Positions 8,848 to 15,448 of a stretch of DNA of 15,448 nt are shown piece after piece. Made by a program: the position numbers and the translations under genes. Origin of the DNA: an uncultured Lachnospiraceae bacterium. GTDB taxonomy: Bacteria; Bacillota; Clostridia; Lachnospirales; Lachnospiraceae. Within the stretch, counting starts at the first letter, position 1. Every line of letters begins with the position of its first letter. The notes below the pieces were generated by a model, which searched no databases, had not been told where the DNA came from, and was given only the letters and a program-made list of their open reading frames with translations. Location of the stretch: the NCBI GenBank assembly GCA_910579085.1, contig CAJTRU010000076.1, forward strand, positions 1-15,448, in the 5' to 3' direction.

Positions 8848-9780
8848 TTAATCCAGCACCTCTTTTTTAGCCGTTACCATCATAAACACTTCTTCAAGGT
8901 TACCTGTTTGCCTCATATATGAAGAAACCTGTACATCATTGTTTACCAGCATTTTCAAAAGCTCTGCCTCTTCTTCTTCACCACCGTCAAATGATATTGT
9001 TATATCCTGCCCGTCAATAGAAAGGTTTGCTACCTGTGGGTTTTCTTTTATAATGCGTACTGCTGTTTCTATATTGTTAACAACATGTATTTTTAGCGGA
9101 TTTGAAGTGCTAAGTTTCTGCATTATTTCCTCTACAGTACCTTTTGATACCATACTGCCTTTATCAATAATCCCTATAGTGGTGCACATTTCAGCAAGTT
9201 CCGACAATATATGCGAACTTATAATAATAGTTTTACCCATATCATGCAGGTTTTTAAGTATTCCCTTCATTTCAAACCTTGCCCTTGGGTCAAGTCCTGA
9301 TGCCGGCTCATCAAGAATAAGCAGTTCAGGGTTGTGTACAAGGCTTCTTGCAAGGCAAAGCCTCTGTTTCATTCCCCTTGAAAGCCCATCTACATAAAAA
9401 TCTGCTTTATCACTTAAATTTACAAGGTCCATAAGTTCTAAGCACATACTTTTTGCCTTCTCACCTGTAATTCCATAAACTGATGCATAGAACTCCATAT
9501 ACTCTATTGCCTTAAGGTTATCATAAACACCAAAGAAATCTGGCATATACCCTATCTTTCTTTTTAAGTTCTGGTTATCCTTAAGTGCATCTACACCAGC
9601 AATATGGACTGAGCCGCCATCTGCCCTTAAAAGCCCTGATATTATACGCATTGTAGTTGTCTTGCCTGCACCATTAGGGCCTACAAACCCAAAAAGTTCC
9701 CCTTTTTCAATAGAAAGATTTAGGTGGTCCAGCGCAACAAACTTCCCATAATGTTTATATAAATTTTCTATTTTTACCAT
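8848..9780 (-). CDS. ABC transporter ATP-binding protein, ABC-2 exporter type
   Basis: A 310-residue ATPase. Walker A is GPNGAGKTT (34-42), the signature is LSRGM (133-137), Walker B is LLILDEPA with D157-E158, and the H-loop is H190. The Q-loop position reads GYMPD (D81), with Asp where Gln is usual. The C-terminal extension (about 215-310) is typical of ABC-2 exporter ATPases. AGGAGG lies 7 nt before the ATG and overlaps the stop codon of the permease, so the two are very likely translationally coupled. It should power the adjacent permease from the cytoplasmic face. The substrate is unknown. Its stop codon lies at the edge of the palindromic intergenic region. Confidence 0.95.
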   Translation of the reverse strand: MVKIENLYKHYGKFVALDHLNLSIEKGELFGFVGPNGAGKTTTMRIISGLLRADGGSVHIAGVDALKDNQNLKRKIGYMPDFFGVYDNLKAIEYMEFYASVYGITGEKAKSMCLELMDLVNLSDKADFYVDGLSRGMKQRLCLARSLVHNPELLILDEPASGLDPRARFEMKGILKNLHDMGKTIIISSHILSELAEMCTTIGIIDKGSMVSKGTVEEIMQKLSTSNPLKIHVVNNIETAVRIIKENPQVANLSIDGQDITISFDGGEEEEAELLKMLVNNDVQVSSYMRQTGNLEEVFMMVTAKKEVLD

Positions 9781-9791
9781 GCCGCTGCCTC

Positions 9792-12700
9792 CTAACGCCT
9801 TTTACCTGTATTTTTATATGTGCCTGCAAGTTTAACCCTTGGCAATATATATGAGTCTGCTTCCTGATATTGTGTATCGCCAATTTCATAATATATTGTA
9901 AGGCTTCCGTCATCATCCAGGTATTTTTCCATACCATCAATATCCGCTTTTTGGCCAGATTGCAGCAATTCTACATATTGGCCAGTTGTTTTATCCTTAA
10001 CTTTTGCAACACCTAAAAATGCCGTTTCTACATACTGGTACTGGTTAAGTTCAAATTCACATCCGCCTGTAGTTTCTTTATTGTATATAATCCTTTTAAG
10101 TGTGAAATTCTCTGGAAATTTATATGTGACTTCAAGCTCTTTTCTTGTAGTGTCATATATATAAAACCCATTAGTGTCATTTTCATCATACTTATCTGCA
10201 TACTGTTCAAGCCTGCCTATTACATTATATCCGTTTAATGTTTCTGGTACTTGTACCTGTTTATAGACACCTGTTGCACCATATTTGTCATATGAAAATT
10301 TACCTGTAAATGATGTTTCTTCACCCTCTGGCACAAATCCATAAAACCATGTATCAGACAATTTATTATTAGTAATAAACACCTGTAGCATGCCTATTTT
10401 TCTTCTTAATGAAACATCTATGGAATTATCATAATAGCTTCCTCCCATTGCAGCACTTAACTGGGATTCAAAGCTATATGAAAATTTGCTCTCTTCAAAA
10501 CTTTTCTGCTTTGATATATCAACAGATTTGCCTGAAGGAATACTTCCTATATAGTACATTGTGCCCTTACAGTAGAAAATACAGTCTTCAAGCCCGCATG
10601 ACATTTTATTGGTTACAAACCCTGATATTTTATCATCTGTTTTCTGTACATTTACATCAACTGTGCCTGTACTGCTGCTTTTATTGCCCATTTTAAATGG
10701 AACACTTTCAAATGCAGACAGGTTGTTCATACGCAATGTTATATTGTTAGCACCATACTCAATCCCATAATCATACTCATCAGCTTCATCATTTGATGAA
10801 TAATATGAGGAATAATATCCATTAAGGTTTGATGGCACTATATCAGAATTTTCTGGAAGTACTGCTTCATATGCCTTACTTGAAGAATTTGTAATTGTAA
10901 ATGCTGTATTTACATTATGGCTGCTATTCCCCTTTTCTGGCAGTTCAATTGTTGAAGAATAATTTATAAATGGTTTTTGTATACGTGTGCTTGTTCCAAT
11001 TAAATAAATTGTTACTGAAAATACTACTGAAAGCGCTGGCACAATAAACCATAACAGGTTTCTCTTGTCTTTTTTCTTAAGGATTATATATGATACTGGC
11101 CCTGCCAGAAAAACATATGCCAGCAGTATAACTGCATAAAGCTTAAGGTTTGGCAATGAGTCTGTACTATTTAAATTTAACAAATCAGACTCACCCATAT
11201 AAACTTGTGAATATGACTGCAATGAATTGCCACTGGAAAGCCCCAGGTCCTGCCTGCGCTGTTCACTTATATTATCCCTTATTACATCCACAACAACAGG
11301 CCCATAAAGCCTTGATGTCCCTGTACTTAAAGCCAGTGAAAATTCTGCTGTTATTATATTGCCTTTTCCATAATCTTTTACACTTGCAAGATTATTCCTG
11401 CCATCTGTTAAAACTGGCTTAGAACCTTTTATGCTAATCTGTGTAATATCTAGCGGCACTCTTTTATTTGGAAGGTTTTCACCAAGAAGGCTTGTAAGTT
11501 TTTCCCTGGTTACACCAAAATTAGTCCTTATGCTTTTTGCACTGCCTATAGTGCCTTTTAAAAGAGTCCCTGAAAATGCACCCAGCACTTTGCCAGCATC
11601 TGCACCACTTCCAAGGAAAAGTGTGCCTCCTTTACTGACCCATTTTTTAATAGCATTAATCTGCCCTTTTGAAAATTTTGCTGTATCAAAGTTATCTATT
11701 ATAATAACATCCAGGACATCAATCATCTTGTCATCTTCTGTAATATCATCACCCTGAAGTTCAAATATAATCCCTTCATCACTTGCACCAAATGAAATTT
11801 TATCTGCTGCAAGGCCGCTTGCAATATATTTAAGTCTGTCCTGGCTGTCAGAAAGTGTACCAATATACAATGTATCTATATTATCTTTATAATTTAATTT
11901 TACATATTCCGAACAAATAATATCATCATCTTTATCACAAATTGCAACCCTGATATTCCTGTCTTCCTCAATATCTGGCAGCGCAAACTGTACCTTTTTG
12001 CTTTCCCCTGCTGCAACTGCAAATTCTTTTTGTATTGCTATATAGCCATTTGCATCTGTCCTGGCATATTCTACCCTGAATTTTCCTGTAAAATCACTCC
12101 CCTTATTCTCTATAACAGCATCTGCCCTTATGCTTCTGTTATATTTTGCCTTACCCTTATAACCAAGCCTTACTGATGCACTTATATCATCTTTGCTGAT
12201 TTTTATTTTTCCTTCATTATCAAGCTCTTTTATCTTTATAGAAGCAGATGCCGTCTGTGTACTGGCTGGTGCAACAGCTAAAACAAAGAATACCAGTGCC
12301 ATTGCTGCTGCCTTTTTCTTTTTATTATTCTTATTGCTGCTTTTGCGTGCCTTTTCCTTTCTTCTTAATGGGTCAAGGAACAATGCTGCTAACTTTAAAA
12401 ATAATGCTGTGAATACAAGCTGTGCTGCAATACTGCATAAGAACCAGTAGTCCTGTACAAATGGAAGCAGTTCCCCATTAAGTGCAGAAGCCATATACGA
12501 AAGCATATTTTCACCCATAAACTGGCCACTTACCATATGGAATATTGTAAATGCAGGATTTATAAGCAGCGGATATATTGCCAATGTCACATCAGGCACA
12601 TTTCCACTTGAATTCTGTACAGTATAATAATAAATATTTGCACATTCATTAGATATAAATACTGCTATGGCAGTTACACCACATACAACCCCCACCATTA

Positions 12701-13235
12701 CAAACGATATTACAGTAGCAGGAATTGCCTTTTTAACCATTGCAGAAGCACACACTCCCATGCTCCCTATAAAAAGTGACATTACAATAATAAATACTAC
12801 AAACTGGAGAAGGTCTGCCATATTGATACCACCAATTGTAAATATTATAGATACAACTGGAAGACTTGAAAAAACAAGAAGCACTACCATGCTTATGGAT
12901 GACATAAGCTTTCCCATTACTATCTGCCCTGGTTTTAATACAGTTGTAAGCAGTATTTCAAGGGTCTGTTTCTCACGCTCACCTGCTATGCTTCCAGCAG
13001 TAAACACTGGGACTAAAAATGCAACCATTGCCGCCTCAATACAGATAATTACAAAATACACCATAATAGCAGCCGAATAATCTATTCTGTAATTCATATT
13101 TATATTAAAAATCATTTCAAAGCCAAGCAGAGCTATTGCAACCAGCCCAAGGTTAAAAAAAAGGATTGTCATTGCAAACTTCAGTGAACGTACCCTTAAT
13201 TTTACTTCCTTTCCATATACTGGATTTATTTTCAT
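9792..13235 (-). CDS. ABC-2 permease fused to a large extracytoplasmic GATase-like protein
   Basis: A 1147-residue protein, about three to four times the usual ABC-2 permease length. Residues 1-290 form a multi-helix permease with the typical motif GEREKQTLEILLTTVLKPGQ at 85-104. A Lys/Asn-rich cytoplasmic linker (about 292-308) is followed by a hydrophobic segment resembling a signal peptide (about 309-330, ending STQTASA). The ectodomain at 334-695 includes a glutamine-amidotransferase-like part (about 452-650, with KKWVSKGGTLFLGSG). Two more helices (697-718 and 727-747) lead to a roughly 400-residue C-terminal ectodomain. GGAGG lies 10 nt before the ATG. The layout recalls a fusion of GldF-like permease with a GldG-like auxiliary protein; that comparison is inference. 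An internal ATG at 12302 could start a separate protein. Confidence 0.88.
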   Translation of the reverse strand: MKINPVYGKEVKLRVRSLKFAMTILFFNLGLVAIALLGFEMIFNINMNYRIDYSAAIMVYFVIICIEAAMVAFLVPVFTAGSIAGEREKQTLEILLTTVLKPGQIVMGKLMSSISMVVLLVFSSLPVVSIIFTIGGINMADLLQFVVFIIVMSLFIGSMGVCASAMVKKAIPATVISFVMVGVVCGVTAIAVFISNECANIYYYTVQNSSGNVPDVTLAIYPLLINPAFTIFHMVSGQFMGENMLSYMASALNGELLPFVQDYWFLCSIAAQLVFTALFLKLAALFLDPLRRKEKARKSSNKNNKKKKAAAMALVFFVLAVAPASTQTASASIKIKELDNEGKIKISKDDISASVRLGYKGKAKYNRSIRADAVIENKGSDFTGKFRVEYARTDANGYIAIQKEFAVAAGESKKVQFALPDIEEDRNIRVAICDKDDDIICSEYVKLNYKDNIDTLYIGTLSDSQDRLKYIASGLAADKISFGASDEGIIFELQGDDITEDDKMIDVLDVIIIDNFDTAKFSKGQINAIKKWVSKGGTLFLGSGADAGKVLGAFSGTLLKGTIGSAKSIRTNFGVTREKLTSLLGENLPNKRVPLDITQISIKGSKPVLTDGRNNLASVKDYGKGNIITAEFSLALSTGTSRLYGPVVVDVIRDNISEQRRQDLGLSSGNSLQSYSQVYMGESDLLNLNSTDSLPNLKLYAVILLAYVFLAGPVSYIILKKKDKRNLLWFIVPALSVVFSVTIYLIGTSTRIQKPFINYSSTIELPEKGNSSHNVNTAFTITNSSSKAYEAVLPENSDIVPSNLNGYYSSYYSSNDEADEYDYGIEYGANNITLRMNNLSAFESVPFKMGNKSSSTGTVDVNVQKTDDKISGFVTNKMSCGLEDCIFYCKGTMYYIGSIPSGKSVDISKQKSFEESKFSYSFESQLSAAMGGSYYDNSIDVSLRRKIGMLQVFITNNKLSDTWFYGFVPEGEETSFTGKFSYDKYGATGVYKQVQVPETLNGYNVIGRLEQYADKYDENDTNGFYIYDTTRKELEVTYKFPENFTLKRIIYNKETTGGCEFELNQYQYVETAFLGVAKVKDKTTGQYVELLQSGQKADIDGMEKYLDDDGSLTIYYEIGDTQYQEADSYILPRVKLAGTYKNTGKRR

Positions 13236-13260
13236 AAGTCCTGTACCTCCATTCCATTAA

Positions 13261-14496
13261 TTAAATTTCCTTTTTCCCATCCTCTTTTTCTTTTGTGCCT
13301 TTTTCTTCACCAGGGTTATCTATAGGAAGTGCAATTGTAAAACATGTACCTTTGACACTGCTCTGTACTGTTATCTTTCCTCCGTGGAGTACTGCTATTT
13401 CCTGTGCTATATTAAGTCCAAGCCCTGTCCCGCCTGTCTGCACAGACCTTGAACTTTCTACCCTGTAAAATTTATCAAAAATATGTTCTATGCTTTCTTC
13501 TGGTATTACCAGCCCAAAATTAACCACACGTATCTGTAGTTCACTATTATATTTTTCCAGCTCAATATGGACTGCCTTGCCATCCCTGCCATATTTTACA
13601 GCATTGCCAATAAGGTTTGAAACTGCCCTTGCTATAAGTTCCCCGTCAACATTCATAATCAGGCTTTTTACATTCTGTTTAAGGGTATATTCAAGGTTAT
13701 TTTCCATAAAAAGCGGATAAAACTCTTCTGTCATCTGCACAACCAGTTTTACTATGTCTATATCACTGCGGTGTACAGTTATCTCACCGCTCATAAGTTT
13801 TGTATAGTTAAAAAGTTCCTCAATAAGCCCCTGCATCCTGTCTGCCTTGCGCATTGCAATATTTGCATACTTCTGCCTTTCTTCTACTGTATATTTTTTA
13901 ACATCTGTAGCAAGCTGCAGATAGCCTATAATTGAAGTAAGAGGGGTCCGCAAATCATGTGCAACACATGTTATCATATCCTTATTTGCCTGTAGTGCTT
14001 CACGCTCTGATTTCATAAGCCTTTCTATCTCATCATGCATCCTGTTTACCTGTAAAACTATCTCGCCAATTTCATCCTCCCTGTTTATGCCAATTATCTT
14101 TGTTTCCATACTACCTGATGCAATATCTGAAATACAGTTTGATATATAGCTCATATCCTTTGTAATACGCCTTGTAAGCATAAGGAAATAAAATATAAAC
14201 AGCAGGAAACCAAGCAAGAGTATTATAAACATAATTACCATAAGAGTATCCTTATTCCAATGCTTTATACCGCGGTAATCTGGCAGAAACCCTGGCTGTA
14301 CAGGACTATGCTCTTTTTTCATAAGCATGCCTTTCCCATAACCGCCCCGTGATACGCCAAATGTACGCGCAACCATTACTAGCACTAGTCCCATTGCAGA
14401 TTCCGTTACAACTGCAAGCAACAGGCTTATTATACTGTAAATAACAAGCTCCCCCCTGAGACTTCTGTAAATACTATGCTTCAATCTTATAGCCAA
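13261..14496 (-). CDS. VanS-like sensor histidine kinase
   Basis: A 411-residue membrane kinase. Two membrane segments (about 20-43 and 83-108) enclose a short extracytoplasmic loop of about 40 residues, followed by a HAMP-like linker (about 106-160). H180 in AHDLRTPLTS is the phospho-acceptor. The N box is NLIGNAV (294-300) and the G2 region is TGGTGLGL (354-361). The G1 position reads VNFG (325-328) rather than DxGxG, a variant also found in VanS-like kinases. The reading frame overlaps the end of the regulator gene. No ATG is available, and the first candidates are TTG at 14496 and TTG at 14484 (giving MKHSIYR). GGGGAG lies 1 nt and about 12 nt upstream of these, so the exact start is uncertain. 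The tail is charged. It should phosphorylate the neighbouring regulator. Confidence 0.93.
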   Translation of the reverse strand: MAIRLKHSIYRSLRGELVIYSIISLLLAVVTESAMGLVLVMVARTFGVSRGGYGKGMLMKKEHSPVQPGFLPDYRGIKHWNKDTLMVIMFIILLLGFLLFIFYFLMLTRRITKDMSYISNCISDIASGSMETKIIGINREDEIGEIVLQVNRMHDEIERLMKSEREALQANKDMITCVAHDLRTPLTSIIGYLQLATDVKKYTVEERQKYANIAMRKADRMQGLIEELFNYTKLMSGEITVHRSDIDIVKLVVQMTEEFYPLFMENNLEYTLKQNVKSLIMNVDGELIARAVSNLIGNAVKYGRDGKAVHIELEKYNSELQIRVVNFGLVIPEESIEHIFDKFYRVESSRSVQTGGTGLGLNIAQEIAVLHGGKITVQSSVKGTCFTIALPIDNPGEEKGTKEKEDGKKEI

Positions 14497-15169
14497 CTCC
14501 CCATACAGTTTTTATTATCTGTGCATTTCTTGGCTCAAGTTCTATTTTCTCCCTAAGCCTTCTGATATGCACCATTACAGTGTTGCTCATTTCAAAGCTT
14601 TTTTCTTTCCATACCCTTTCAAAAATTTCATCCGTTGAGAATACATTATTAGGATGTGATGCCATAAGGAACAATATGTCAAATTCTATAGGAGTAAGCT
14701 TAACATCCTTTCCATATGCCCTGACCTGGTGCAGTTTCCTGTCCATCCAGAGGTTTTCAAGCTCAACAGATTCAGCAGACTTTTCATGCATACCACCAAA
14801 GTTCTGGTAACGCCGGAGCTGTGACTTTACCCTTGCAACCAGTTCCATTGTATTAAAAGGCTTTGTCACATAATCATCTGCACCATTAACAAGCCCCTCT
14901 ACTTTGTCATTCTCACTGTCCCTTGCACTAAGCATTATAATAGGTATTGTACTGCTTTCCCTTATCTTTGCACAAACCTGCCGCCCGTCAATACCAGGCA
15001 TCATAATATCAAGGATTGCAAGGTCTATATCCTTGCTTTCAAAAACACTGATTGCTTCCTTGCCACTATACGCCTTAAAACAATTATAGCCTTCCCCTTT
15101 CAGGTGGATTGAAACAAGGTCAGCTATATCATGGTCATCATCAACTACTAAAATATTTGTACTTTCCAT
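14474..15169 (-). CDS. OmpR/VanR-family response regulator
   Basis: A 231-residue regulator from ATG 15169. An upstream in-frame ATG at 15220 would add 17 residues but lacks a ribosome site, whereas AGGG lies 7 nt before 15169. The receiver domain (about 4-118) has acidic residues D10-D12, phospho-acceptor D54 in LDIMMPG, S81 and K103. The winged-helix DNA-binding domain (about 133-231) has a recognition helix near 195-210 and ends in IKTVWGVGYKIEA, close to the end of VanR. The wording is VanR-like throughout, but no vanH, vanA or vanX gene is present, so this is not evidence of vancomycin resistance. It is the first gene of module 1 and probably controls the operon; targets are inferred. 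Confidence 0.95.
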   Translation of the reverse strand: MESTNILVVDDDHDIADLVSIHLKGEGYNCFKAYSGKEAISVFESKDIDLAILDIMMPGIDGRQVCAKIRESSTIPIIMLSARDSENDKVEGLVNGADDYVTKPFNTMELVARVKSQLRRYQNFGGMHEKSAESVELENLWMDRKLHQVRAYGKDVKLTPIEFDILFLMASHPNNVFSTDEIFERVWKEKSFEMSNTVMVHIRRLREKIELEPRNAQIIKTVWGVGYKIEA

Positions 15170-15238
15170 ATATTTTCCCTCTTTCCCAGGACATTTAAGA
15201 TATGCCCCAATACCCATCATTGTTGTATCATTTTACTA

Positions 15239-15267
15239 AGAATACCATATAAAAAAAATTAAGTCTT
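15239..15267 (-). promoter_or_regulatory. Candidate promoter for module 1
   Basis: On the minus strand AAGACT (15262-15267) and TATTCT (15239-15244) are 17 nt apart. The -10 is preceded by TGG, an extended -10 feature. The spacer contains a run of eight T. The -10 lies about 70 nt upstream of the regulator ATG at 15169. The -35 is a poor match, so this is a best guess in a very AT-rich stretch. Confidence 0.4.
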
Positions 15268-15319
15268 TACTTTTTTATTAAAAACTAATTATGTTAACTT
15301 TAAAAATGGTTGATTGATA

Positions 15320-15448
15320 GATAATTTATAGTTATCTTGTGTTGTTGTTTGCGTATGACGGACGCAGGGTTTCTGGTGTTCCACTAAATTATTCATGACA
15401 GGGCACGCTTGCGCTACGTCAGCCCACGCAGCAGTGCATAGTATCCCT
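15320..15448 (-). repeat. Partial copy C of the dispersed palindromic element
   Basis: The reverse complement of 15401-15432 matches 8750-8781 at 28 of 32 bases, including TGCGTGGG, ACGTAGCG and AAGCGTGCCC. The following part is more diverged but keeps TGGAAC and AAACC in order. Positions 15320-15343 match 61-84 in reverse complement. The copy runs off the window edge, so its partner arm is not visible. It lies upstream of the candidate promoter of module 1, inverted relative to copies A and B. Confidence 0.78.

Noticed and set aside
14474..15169. A vancomycin-resistance regulator
   Set aside because: The regulator and kinase resemble VanR and VanS, but no vanH, vanA or vanX-type gene is present. 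Similar pairs control many unrelated functions.

Overview
The window is AT-rich and carries nine large genes, all on the minus strand, so transcription runs from high to low coordinates. The low GC content, strong AGGAGG-type ribosome sites, a VanR/VanS-like two-component pair and the particular MoxR/DUF58/von Willebrand A gene order suggest a Gram-positive Clostridia, probably Lachnospiraceae. That placement is inferred from family resemblance; no rRNA or other marker gene is present.

Module 1 (about 15270 down to 8848) holds an OmpR/VanR-type response regulator, an overlapping VanS-like sensor kinase, an unusually long 1147-residue ABC-2 permease fused to a large extracytoplasmic region, and its ABC ATPase. 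The genes are tightly spaced (overlap, 25 nt and 11 nt) and fit one transcript. A candidate promoter lies upstream of the regulator.

Module 2 (about 8460 down to 129) holds a membrane protein with a coiled coil and a Gly/Asn/Ser-rich linker, a MoxR AAA+ ATPase, a soluble DUF58 protein, a BatA-like membrane VWA protein, and a 951-residue membrane protein with two VWA domains around a glutamine-amidotransferase-like domain. Spacings are 0 to 36 nt, so it also looks like one operon.

The two modules plausibly form one envelope machine. The kinase and regulator sense a surface signal. The ABC-2 transporter and the large extracytoplasmic domains of four membrane proteins act at or outside the membrane. 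MoxR and DUF58 work on them from the cytoplasm. The substrate cannot be read from the sequence.

The most unusual feature is a dispersed non-coding element at the module boundaries. A nearly complete copy lies between the modules (8615-8820) and folds on paper into a stem of roughly 90 bp with a 4-nt loop. Partial copies occupy both window edges (1-85 and 15320-15448) in opposite orientations, with their shared outer ends facing the locus. I found no tRNA, rRNA, CRISPR array, transposase or other mobile-element gene.
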